The position numbers and the translations under genes are program-made. From Mesorhizobium sp. L2C084A000 (GTDB taxonomy: Bacteria; Pseudomonadota; Alphaproteobacteria; Rhizobiales; Rhizobiaceae): 33,373 bases of DNA. The DNA lies in NCBI RefSeq assembly GCF_000502875.1, contig NZ_AYWX01000002.1, positions 604,705 through 638,077 of the forward strand. The letters are read 5' to 3'. Position 1 is the first letter of the stretch, and every line of letters begins with the position of its first letter. The notes below the pieces were generated by a model that saw only the letters and a list, made by a program, of their open reading frames with translations, did not search any database and was not told where the DNA came from. Shown piece after piece: positions 8,469 through 15,840 of this stretch.

Positions 8469-9110
8469 ATGTCGACTTTGGTTGTCGCCGACCCGCGGGG
8501 GGTGTATCTCGCCGGTCTGGAGTGGGTGTTGCAGAAGGCTGGGCACGATGTTGTCGCCCAGTGCCGCCGCCCTGTGGACGTTCTCGCTCATGTGGAGCGC
8601 CATCAACCTGATATCGTCATCGTGGGCGTGGATCTCGCGGACCAGCAGACATCAGGTCTCTCCTCACGGCTGAAGGCCGGCAACAGCGCTCTCGGCATCA
8701 TCTTCATCGTGCAGCCAACCGGCAGGCTCGATGTCAAGGAGATACAGACGCTCGACGTCGACGGCCTGTTTCTGGACGGCATCAGCCACCGCTTTCTCAT
8801 CGAATGCGTGAATGCGGTGGCGGCGGGCAAGAAGTGGATCGACAACAAGATCGTCCAGCAACTGCTGATGCCCGGGTCGCAGCCGCAGCCAATGTCCCGG
8901 CTGACCGGGCGGGAGACCGAGATCGCCGATCTCGTCTCGCGCGGGCTGCGCAACAAGACCATCGCGCAGCGGCTGCATTTATCCGAAGGCACGGTGAAGA
9001 TGCACCTGCATCACGTCTACGAGAAGCTGCACCTCGGCGGCCGGGCGGAACTGGCCTGGATGACGCACGGCAAAAGCCTCGCCCCCCCCCCAGGAACGGG
9101 CCTCCTCTGA
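8469..9110 (+). CDS. NarL/LuxR-type regulator with degenerate receiver
   Basis: 213 residues. The N-terminal receiver-like domain (about 3-120) keeps D8, but the position of the phosphoacceptor Asp is G53 (in PDIVIVGVD) and the conserved Lys position is D103. It therefore looks unable to use the normal phosphorylation switch. The C-terminal LuxR helix-turn-helix (about 144-190) is intact: LTGRETEIADLVSRGLRNKTIAQ, then LSEGTVKMHLHHVYEKL. The last residues are read through a run of ten C bases (9082-9091), and a truncated second copy at 12203 suggests that the ancestral tail was in another frame. It lies upstream of a type I secretion locus and may control it. No sensor kinase is nearby. Confidence 0.85.
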   Translation: MSTLVVADPRGVYLAGLEWVLQKAGHDVVAQCRRPVDVLAHVERHQPDIVIVGVDLADQQTSGLSSRLKAGNSALGIIFIVQPTGRLDVKEIQTLDVDGLFLDGISHRFLIECVNAVAAGKKWIDNKIVQQLLMPGSQPQPMSRLTGRETEIADLVSRGLRNKTIAQRLHLSEGTVKMHLHHVYEKLHLGGRAELAWMTHGKSLAPPPGTGLL

Positions 9111-9187
9111 AAGCAGCACTTTTTTAACGGGCATCGACGTGAGGCCGGCAGCGGGCCGGAAAGCCGCGCGATGGCATCGGCCGCGAT
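9001..9187 (+). repeat. Direct repeat, copy 1 (regulator 3' end and downstream)
   Basis: About 187 bases covering the last codons of the LuxR-type regulator and the following 77 bases. They match 12201-12386 with scattered substitutions and small indels. The two copies are direct repeats flanking the 700-residue secreted protein gene. Confidence 0.85.
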
Positions 9188-9443
9188 TGCGACAGCCTGC
9201 TCTCGGTCCGACCCGCCTGATAACCGGGGCATTGGAGATTGGCTTGGCGGTTGCTGGCTCTCCCCTCCTCCGGTTCCTTCAGCCAAAGAGGCTGGTTGTC
9301 GGAAAGCCGCCACAGCATACACCGCAAGCCGCCGCTTTGCATGTCGCCTAGTTTGAGTCCAGAGCCTTGGTGTCTTGAACGTCCGGCCCCTCGAAGGGGC
9401 CGGATCGTCTGCGTTGAAGCTAATGAAGGCTGCGAGAACGTCA
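9188..9443. other. Intergenic stretch downstream of regulator and secreted protein gene
   Basis: About 255 bases between repeat copy 1 and the stop of the minus-strand gene. Apart from the hairpin at 9382-9404, nothing is recognised. Confidence 0.5.
9382..9404 (-). terminator. Strong hairpin downstream of the secreted protein gene
   Basis: TCCGGCCCCT and AGGGGCCGGA form a perfect 10-bp stem with a CGA loop, 40 bases past the minus-strand stop. There is no real U-tract, so it may stabilise the 3' end as much as terminate. Confidence 0.6.
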
Positions 9444-11546
9444 TCAAACGATGAAGTCCTGGCTTGCGAGGATGCTCAGTGTTTGCGTAGCAGCATCCCC
9501 GTCGAGGTCGGTGTTTGCCAGAGTGAATTCGAACGGCTGATCGTCAACTGGGCCCTCGATGCTCGTCGAGAAGTCGAGGATGCGAACACCCGAGTTGGCA
9601 CCGCCGACGTGGAACTGAACGTAGGCCGTGTCGAAGGCTTGCCCACCATCGTCATCGATGGTCACGGTCTGATTGCCCGAGCGCAAGCCAGTAACGTTTT
9701 CGATGGTGTGATCGATCAGATTGCCGCCATCGTCGTAAAGCCACGATTCTACGGTGATGGCGTTGATGTTTCCAATTCCTGCGACCGCGAAGGTTAGATT
9801 GTTGATGTCAGACCCGTCCGCAGTGGAGAAGGTGAAGCCCTCGTTGTTATTGATCTGCGAAGCCTGACCGCCTTTCACGCCGAAACCAACTGCATCGGGG
9901 TTAAGGTCGTCAGCCGCTACAGTCGGGCCTCCCAGTGGAGTGGTGTTGAACGGCACAAAGGCTGCCTCGGTCGCGCCCGCTGCGGGCGTAGCGTTGAAGA
10001 TCAGGCCGTCAAAGACGATGCTGCCGGTGTTATCCACCGTGGGTACTGTCAAGGTCTCCTGGGGACCGCCCGACTTGACCGCATTGAAGTTGAGGTCGGA
10101 CTGCTCACCCTGGGGTGTGAAGAGCACGTCGAAGGTGTATCCCGAGTCGGTCACGTTCAGTTGGTAAAGATCCGTATCGGTGGCCACGTCGCGGTACGTC
10201 AGCGTGGTTCCGTCGTTGGTGAGAATCTCCTCGATGTCAGCGCCACCGAGATCGGTATATTGGGTGATGGTGACGTGTGAGCCGTCGGCTCCGGGAGTAA
10301 GGTCGAACGTCCCTGTGTCCTGTTGATTGGCGGCCAATCCGACCTGGAACGGCGTTGCATCACCAGTGATGCCGTCGAACGTCGGCCCGGCATCCTCGAA
10401 CACGAGGTGCGTCCCGAGATCCTCGTGGTTGACGACCGTCACCTCGCTCGATGATGGGAACGCGACTTCAAGGTTCTCAACGCGCACACCGGAGGTGCTC
10501 TGCTTCGTGTCGTAGGTAAATCGAACGTAGATTTGATCGACGCTATCCGCCGACTCGATGGTATAATTCTCAAAGACGGCGCTGCCGGAAGGTAAAGTTA
10601 CTGTGTCGGTCCCGTGCTCAATAACTATCCCATTATCGACAGTCCACCACTCGATGTTGACGCTCTTCACGCCGCCTATGCCCTGGACGTCGAACCTGAT
10701 GCCGCCGATCTCGTTCGCATCCGGAGTGGCAGAAGTCCAGGCCGCGTCTTGGACGAAGAAGCCCTCATTTTGATTCATCTGAGAGGCTTGGCCCCCCTTC
10801 ACACCGAAGCCGACGGCGTCGGGATTCAGATCATCATTGGTTCCGGGGTTCTTGTTGATGGTCGTCGGATCAGTGACTGCACCTGCCGGGAAGATGATGC
10901 CATCAAACTTGGCGCTGTGATTGTCAGTGAGATCGGCTGTCGCAACCGTGAGTGTCTCCTGTGGGCTACCTGACGGGATCGACGCGAAGTCCAGCACCTG
11001 AAACGTCGTTACGAGCTCAGTGGTCGTTACATCCAGTGTGATCTTGCCCTGGGCAAATGACAGGATGTCGTCATCGTCAATGACAGGAGGATCACCAGGA
11101 ACGTTGTGCTGCAGCGGTTCGTATTGAATGAGGTAAATCTGCGCCGATGACAGGTCAGTCTCGTCAAGCGCAACCGCGAACGCCAAGGCGCCAGCGGGAT
11201 CGGCGTCACCATTCCCGTCGGCCTCGCGTCCATAAATGATGCCGCCCTCATTGTAGAGGAAGATTTCCACACCGCCGACGGTAAAGAGGCCGCTCGTGGT
11301 GCCGCCCGGGCCGTCATCGGGAATCGACAGCGCCAGATCGGTCGCGCCGGTTGTGTCAAGGAGGGCGGTGTTGACAGCCACCTGCGGGAACCCTGTCGTG
11401 GGGTCGGTAGGACTGATTCCAAGCACGCCGAGAGCGGTGAGCGCGTCGCTCAGCGTCTGGTCGAGGAGGACATCATTATCATCGGTGACGGTCTGTACGC
11501 CGATCTGCTCGTCGAGAACGAGATTGGTGGCGGTAATCGTAGTCAT
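9444..11546 (-). CDS. Type I-secreted repeat protein (DUF5801/T1SS-143-like)
   Basis: 700 residues, acidic, no cysteine and no N-terminal signal peptide. An N-terminal module (about 75-170, with FTVGGVEIFLYNEGG and YGREADGNGDAD) resembles the DUF5801/T1SS-143 repeats of large type I-secreted proteins. Two related modules of about 172 residues follow (192-364 and 492-662). They share 19 identical residues, DDLNPDAVGFGVKGGQASQ, at 238-256 and 546-564, and each ends in a SGVRxxxF motif. The C-terminus (LDGDAATQTLSILASQDFIV) fits an uncleaved type I secretion signal. No glycine-rich RTX nonapeptides were seen. GGAGGAAG lies 5 bases before the ATG. The exporter genes are nearby, divergently transcribed. 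Role unknown; probably extracellular or adhesive. Confidence 0.75.
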   Translation of the reverse strand: MTTITATNLVLDEQIGVQTVTDDNDVLLDQTLSDALTALGVLGISPTDPTTGFPQVAVNTALLDTTGATDLALSIPDDGPGGTTSGLFTVGGVEIFLYNEGGIIYGREADGNGDADPAGALAFAVALDETDLSSAQIYLIQYEPLQHNVPGDPPVIDDDDILSFAQGKITLDVTTTELVTTFQVLDFASIPSGSPQETLTVATADLTDNHSAKFDGIIFPAGAVTDPTTINKNPGTNDDLNPDAVGFGVKGGQASQMNQNEGFFVQDAAWTSATPDANEIGGIRFDVQGIGGVKSVNIEWWTVDNGIVIEHGTDTVTLPSGSAVFENYTIESADSVDQIYVRFTYDTKQSTSGVRVENLEVAFPSSSEVTVVNHEDLGTHLVFEDAGPTFDGITGDATPFQVGLAANQQDTGTFDLTPGADGSHVTITQYTDLGGADIEEILTNDGTTLTYRDVATDTDLYQLNVTDSGYTFDVLFTPQGEQSDLNFNAVKSGGPQETLTVPTVDNTGSIVFDGLIFNATPAAGATEAAFVPFNTTPLGGPTVAADDLNPDAVGFGVKGGQASQINNNEGFTFSTADGSDINNLTFAVAGIGNINAITVESWLYDDGGNLIDHTIENVTGLRSGNQTVTIDDDGGQAFDTAYVQFHVGGANSGVRILDFSTSIEGPVDDQPFEFTLANTDLDGDAATQTLSILASQDFIV

Positions 11547-11700
11547 AATCTTCCTCCCAATTGTGATCGAGCTGTTCCAGGGTCAGTTGGGATTAGGTCA
11601 GGGCGCGCCGAAAATGGTGGATTTCGAGAACCGGAACAGAGCACGCCTTGACGTGCGTAAGTTCCGGAGGCTTGGAAAGCTACGATTGCCCGTCCGCCAT

Positions 11701-11724
11701 CACTTGAGATGCCACTTGAAATGC
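11701..11724. repeat. 12-bp tandem repeat
   Basis: CACTTGAGATGC followed directly by CACTTGAAATGC, one mismatch, about 155 bases upstream of the secreted protein start. Possibly a regulator site; may be chance. Confidence 0.6.
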
Positions 11725-11804
11725 TAACAAACCCCAGATGCTCAGGGGTCAATTTGGCGCAGCCTAAGGATGGCAAGTCAACTTTCCGTCTGGTAGTATT
11801 CTGA

Positions 11805-11838
11805 CCTATATCGAACGATATATATCGTTTTCGATAGG
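11805..11838. promoter_or_regulatory. Imperfect palindrome, candidate operator of the secreted protein gene
   Basis: A 34-bp imperfect palindrome with outer arms CCTAT/ATAGG and a perfect 16-bp core AACGATATATATCGTT. It lies about 260 bases upstream of the minus-strand start. A related element with the same TATATATCGTT core occurs at 12410-12445. Confidence 0.6.
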
Positions 11839-12041
11839 GTTGCTGTCGTCAGTGTAAATGGGAATATTGACCTGGCGGAGAAGCGCCGTAGTGAATGCCC
11901 GCGCCGGAGCAAACCATATGTGTCAAAAGCCTTGGCCCGATCGGCGTCGCCCTCTATGTAGGGCACGTCGCTTAGCGCTCGCCGGAGCTTATCGGGTTGC
12001 GCAGCCCGGCGAGCGCGGATGAGCTTGGCCGTGTTGGGTGA

Positions 12042-12207
12042 TCAGGCGCGGTTCTTGAAGCGCCCGCACTCATTGACAGTCTCGATGATCTCACAGTGAT
12101 GCGTGAGACGATCCGAGTTCATCGAGGACGACGAAGCCGAGGCGAGTGAGATAGTCGGCGCGACACTCGGTCTTGAGCTGGTTGAGCAGATCGACGACGT
12201 TGCACCT
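12042..12207 (-). pseudogene. IS21-family istB relic with internal deletion
   Basis: The minus strand reads NVVDLLNQLKTECRADYLTR, then LGFVVLDELG, and in another frame SDRLTHHCEIIETVNECGRF, then KNRA and stop. Both match the IstB helper ATPase of IS21 elements. The 50 or so residues that normally join FVVLDELG to the DRLTHHC end are missing, and the frame changes at the join. No istA or element ends remain. The relic abuts the truncated regulator copy at 12203. Confidence 0.75.
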
Positions 12208-12386
12208 ATACCACGTTTACGAGAAGCTGCACCTCGGCAGCCGGGCGGAGCTGGCCTGGGCATGGCGCATGGCAAAGGCGCTGCGCGTCCAGGAACGGGC
12301 CTCCTCTGACACCAGCACTTTTCAACTGGCATCGACATGAAGCTGGCAAAGGGGCCGGAAAGCCGCGTGATGGCATCGGCCGTGAT
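12201..12386 (+). repeat. Direct repeat, copy 2
   Basis: Matches 9001-9187 over about 186 bases. The left edge coincides with the end of the istB relic, so copy 2 is probably the stump of a second regulator gene cut by the insertion or its decay. Confidence 0.85.
12203..12340 (+). pseudogene. Truncated LuxR-type regulator, C-terminal remnant
   Basis: 45 residues in frame to TGA, beginning HLYHVYEKLHLGSRAELAW, equal to the end of the helix-turn-helix of the regulator at 8469-9110. Receiver and most of the DNA-binding domain are missing. Its tail (RVQERASSDTSTFQLAST) corresponds to a frame that the intact copy leaves at its poly-C run. Confidence 0.8.
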
Positions 12387-12409
12387 AACCGCCGCAGCGC
12401 CTGCGCCGG

Positions 12410-12445
12410 CCTGATCTATCGAAAGGTATATATCGTTCGATCAGG
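12410..12445. promoter_or_regulatory. Imperfect palindrome, candidate operator of the exporter genes
   Basis: A 36-bp imperfect palindrome with perfect outer arms CCTGATC/GATCAGG and inner TATCGAAA and TATATATCGTTCGATC. It shares TATATATCGTT and flanking TCGA with the element at 11805-11838. It is 258 bases upstream of the exporter start; a further ACTATCGAA half-site lies near 12466. Confidence 0.6.
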
Positions 12446-12703
12446 TGCGGACATTGATCTCAATACTATCGAACCGGGAATGGACGCCTCCTCGTCGGCG
12501 GCGACACAATCGAGGATCAAAGGCCGCAGTTCAGCGCGTCAGCGCGCCAGCGGATGCACTCGGGTAGGGCATCTGGGGGGATCCCCTTTTCTTGATGCGT
12601 TCAAAAAGGGGGGAATCTCGATGGCACTCACCATAGCAACTTATGGCTGGACTAACTGCAATCCCTTGCGCCGGATGTCACTCCGCACACCAGAGAAATA
12701 GCG
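12446..12703. other. Leader region of the type I exporter genes
   Basis: About 260 bases with no convincing gene. CCCCTTTT (12583-12590) and AAAAGGGG (12604-12611) can pair as an 8-bp stem with a 13-base loop, a possible leader hairpin. Confidence 0.4.
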
Positions 12704-14473
12704 ATGAAAACCAAGCAACAGCCCCCTGCCCTGCAGGTAGTGATGAAAGAGGTCAAACGCGCCATTCGGCCGCTGATCTGGTTCAGCGGAGGCATCAACG
12801 TGCTGATGCTGACCGGGGCGCTTTACATGCTCCAGGTCTACCACCGCGTGCTCGGCAGCCATAGCCTGGAGACGCTGGTGATGCTTTCGCTGATGGCGGC
12901 GGCCGCGCTCGGGACGCTCGCCGGGTTGGAAGTAATACGCGGGCGTCTTCTGGCCAAGGTCGGTTCCTGGATGAATGCGCGGCTGGGACCGGTTCTGCTG
13001 ACTGCATCGGTGGAATACGCCGCCTCGGCGCCCGGCCAGGCCAACGCCCGTGCATTGCGCGATCTGGACCAGGTGCGGAATTTTTGCACCAGCCCGAGCG
13101 TCTTCCCGATCCTCGACGCTCCTTGGGCGCCGCTGTTTTTCGCTGCCATATTCGTCATGCACCCTTGGCTGGGTTGGCTGGCGCTGGGCGGCGGGATCGT
13201 CCTGTTCGCTTTGGCGCTGCTCAACGAATACGTCACGCGAAAGCCCTTGACCGAGGCTTCGGGTGCGCAGTCGCGGGCCTATGTGCAGGCCGAGGCGGCG
13301 ATCCGCAACGCCGAGGTCGTCCAGGCGATGGGTATGCTGAAGCCACTGATGGAGGGCTGGAAGGCACAGCAGGACGAGGCAAACAGAGGACAGGTTCTTG
13401 CCGCCAACCGGGGTGGGGCCATCGCGGCTATCGCGCGTTGTCACCGGCTGGCCCTGCAAATGGCGATACTCGGCCTCGGCGCCTATCTGGTACTTCGCAA
13501 CGAGGCCTCGCCCGGTATCATGATCTCCGCCTCGATCCTGATGGGCCGCGCATTGTCACCGGTCGAGCAAGCCATCGGCACATGGAAGGCGACGCTCGGA
13601 GCGCGTGCCGCCTATCGGCGTCTCACCGCTGTCGCCGGACAGCACCGGGAATCCACACCGGTTCTGCCGCTACCACGACCGAAAGGCAGGTTCGAGGCCG
13701 AGAACATTGTGCTTGCCCGACAGGGTGGCGAACATATCCTGAAAGGCATCAACTTCCGCCTCGAGCCGGGTGAAGCGATGGCGTTGATCGGTCCGAGCGG
13801 GGCTGGCAAGACGAGCCTGGCGCGCATACTCGCCGGTGCCTGGCGCCCGTCCGCGGGGCGCGCCTTGCTGGACGGAACGGATGTTGCCCAATGGGCGGCG
13901 GAAGACCGTGGCCGTCATGTCGGCTACCTACCGCAGGACATCGAACTCTTCGCCGGCACCGTGTCCGAAAATATTTGCCGCTTCGCGACGCTCAACCCGG
14001 CGGTCTTCAACAAGGTGGTCGAGGCCGCGCAGTTGGCAGGAGTCCACGAACTGATCAAGGGACTGCCGAAGGGTTACGCCACCGAGATCGGCGAATCCGG
14101 CGCCGTCCTGTCAGGCGGGCAGCGCCAGCGCATCGGGCTGGCGCGGGCACTCTACGGCGACCCCGCGCTGCTTATCCTCGACGAACCCAATTCCAACCTC
14201 GACAGAGAGGGCGAGGAGGCATTGATTGCTGCTCTCGGCGTGGCCAAGGCCACGAACACAACCGTTATCCTGATCGCGCACCGCCCCAACCTTTTGGACA
14301 AGATAGACAAGATACTGGTGCTCAACAGAGGTCAGCAAGATCTCTTCGGGCCGCGCGACCATGTCTTCAACGAACTCGCCAACCGTGTCAGCAAGGTGGC
14401 CCATCTGCCCAAAGCGGCCCAGTTGCCAGCCCTTGAAGTGGTCAAGGAAATCAAAGAGGTCAAGGAAGCATGA
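12704..14473 (+). CDS. Type I secretion ABC transporter (PrtD/HlyB family)
   Basis: 589 residues. An N-terminal membrane domain (several hydrophobic segments, about 20-290) is followed by one nucleotide-binding domain. The latter has Walker A GPSGAGKTS (363-371), signature LSGGQRQR (469-476), Walker B LLILDEP (489-495) and the switch His526 in LIAHRP. There is no C39 peptidase domain, as in PrtD-type exporters of substrates with an uncleaved C-terminal signal. The next gene overlaps it by 4 bases (ATGA), so translation is coupled. The likely substrate is the 700-residue protein encoded divergently upstream. No outer-membrane TolC gene is in the window, so a shared one is probably used. Confidence 0.93.
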   Translation: MKTKQQPPALQVVMKEVKRAIRPLIWFSGGINVLMLTGALYMLQVYHRVLGSHSLETLVMLSLMAAAALGTLAGLEVIRGRLLAKVGSWMNARLGPVLLTASVEYAASAPGQANARALRDLDQVRNFCTSPSVFPILDAPWAPLFFAAIFVMHPWLGWLALGGGIVLFALALLNEYVTRKPLTEASGAQSRAYVQAEAAIRNAEVVQAMGMLKPLMEGWKAQQDEANRGQVLAANRGGAIAAIARCHRLALQMAILGLGAYLVLRNEASPGIMISASILMGRALSPVEQAIGTWKATLGARAAYRRLTAVAGQHRESTPVLPLPRPKGRFEAENIVLARQGGEHILKGINFRLEPGEAMALIGPSGAGKTSLARILAGAWRPSAGRALLDGTDVAQWAAEDRGRHVGYLPQDIELFAGTVSENICRFATLNPAVFNKVVEAAQLAGVHELIKGLPKGYATEIGESGAVLSGGQRQRIGLARALYGDPALLILDEPNSNLDREGEEALIAALGVAKATNTTVILIAHRPNLLDKIDKILVLNRGQQDLFGPRDHVFNELANRVSKVAHLPKAAQLPALEVVKEIKEVKEA

Positions 14474-15819
14474 GCCGCCCCCCCGGATTGAACGTCGTGC
14501 CGCTACCCCTTCCTCCGCCCTCGCTGCTGGAACCGGTGCCGCTGCGTCTCACCGGCGTGACCTGCACCGGGTTCGCGATCATGTTCCTGTTCTTCGGCGT
14601 GGCCGGGGGTTGGGCGGCGCTGGCGCCGTTGGACAGCGCCGCTGTGGCGCCGGGCGTTATCAAGGTCGCCGGCGACCGCAAGCTCATCCAGCACCTCGAG
14701 GGCGGCATCATCGCGGAGTTGAACGCCGCCAACGGGGATATCGTCAAGGCGGGCAAGATCCTCGTCCGGCTCGACGACACGCAGGCAAAGGCGCAGCTCG
14801 ACCTGATCCAGAACCGGATAGCAACGCGTGAGGCGCTGGCCGCCCGTCTCAGGGCCGAGCGCGACGGCAAGGCCGAGATCGAGTTCAATCCGGCGTTGCT
14901 CGCAAACCCCGCCACCGCCGTGAAGGACGCGGTGGCAGCACAGCGTGACGTGTTTGCCGCGAAGCACCACAATCTGAAGGACGAGCGGGAAATTCTCGGC
15001 CAGCGCCGTCACCAGGTCGAGGAAGAGATAACGGGACTGGAGCAGCTTATCGTCACCGAAGACAAGCAGATCGAGGCAATCGAGGGCGAAAGCAAAGACC
15101 TTGAGGGTCTGCTCAAGAAAGGGCTGACCACCCGCGAACGGAACCTGTTGCTCAGACGCCAACAGCGGGAGATCGAAGGGGAGCGCGCTACCAACATTGC
15201 CGCAATCGCCCGTGCCGGAAGCGCCATGGCCGAGATTGATATGCAGATCCTGAACCTCAACACAGTGCGGCTGAACCAGGCCGTCGATGAGTTGAGCAAG
15301 GTCGAGGCGGAGTTGTTCGACCTCGGACAGCAGGAGCGCTCCGCCAGGGACGTGCTTGACCGCACCAACGTCGCCGCACCGGTTGACGGCATCGTCATGG
15401 ACCTGAAGGTCCATACGGCAGGCGGCGTCGTGAAACCCGGTGAGACATTGATGACGATCGTGCCGCTCGGACAGCAACTCGTGGTCGAAGCCATGGTCAA
15501 GCCGGAGGATGTCGAGACGATCGCCCCCGGACAGCCCGCGCGCGTCAGCTTCCCGGCGTTCGCTCGCTACAACCTGCCGCCGCTCGAGGGCGTCGTGGAG
15601 ATCGTGTCGGCTGACCGCATGGTTGAGGAGCGCAGCGGGGCACCTTATTTCGCCGCGACCGTTTTGATCGACAAGAGCGAACTCGCCAAGCTGGAGGGCC
15701 GCAAGCTACTGCCCGGCATGTCGAGCGAGACGATGATCCGGACAGGTGCCCGCACCGTGCTTTCCTACCTCGCCGAGCCGATCACGCAGAACTTCCGCCG
15801 GGCCATGCGGGAAAAATAG
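14470..15819 (+). CDS. Type I secretion membrane fusion protein (HlyD family)
   Basis: 449 residues. A short proline-rich cytoplasmic start is followed by one membrane segment (FAIMFLFFGVAGGWAALAPL, about 37-56) and the HlyD hallmark KLIQHLEGGIIAEL with the first half-lipoyl domain. A long coiled-coil hairpin (about 110-290) comes next, then the second half-lipoyl motif NVAAPVDGIVMDLKVHTAGG and a beta-barrel. The protein spans the periplasm and links the ABC exporter to the outer-membrane channel. It starts within the last codons of the ABC gene. It converges with the permease gene at 15841 with only 21 bases between. Confidence 0.93.
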   Translation: MSRPPGLNVVPLPLPPPSLLEPVPLRLTGVTCTGFAIMFLFFGVAGGWAALAPLDSAAVAPGVIKVAGDRKLIQHLEGGIIAELNAANGDIVKAGKILVRLDDTQAKAQLDLIQNRIATREALAARLRAERDGKAEIEFNPALLANPATAVKDAVAAQRDVFAAKHHNLKDEREILGQRRHQVEEEITGLEQLIVTEDKQIEAIEGESKDLEGLLKKGLTTRERNLLLRRQQREIEGERATNIAAIARAGSAMAEIDMQILNLNTVRLNQAVDELSKVEAELFDLGQQERSARDVLDRTNVAAPVDGIVMDLKVHTAGGVVKPGETLMTIVPLGQQLVVEAMVKPEDVETIAPGQPARVSFPAFARYNLPPLEGVVEIVSADRMVEERSGAPYFAATVLIDKSELAKLEGRKLLPGMSSETMIRTGARTVLSYLAEPITQNFRRAMREK

Positions 15820-15840
15820 CCGTAGGCCGCTGAACCGGAT

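Larger units (their letters stand above)
11547..12041. other. Upstream region of the secreted protein gene, with decayed DNA
   Basis: About 500 bases. It holds a 12-bp tandem repeat (11701-11724) and the palindrome at 11805-11838. On the minus strand an open stretch (about 12037 down to 11800) reads KLIRARRAAQPDKLRRALSD, then VPYIEGDADRAKAFDTYGLL. This looks like a fragment of a real gene but is not recognised and has no start. Confidence 0.4.

Noticed and set aside
9444..11546. RTX toxin
   Set aside because: No GGxGxDxxx nonapeptides were found, and no activating acyltransferase gene is nearby.
11701..11724. CRISPR or plasmid iterons
   Set aside because: Only two 12-base units without spacers; no cas or rep genes.
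12480..12701. Small protein gene before the exporter
   Set aside because: No ribosome binding site, odd composition and overlap with a leader hairpin; treated as leader DNA.
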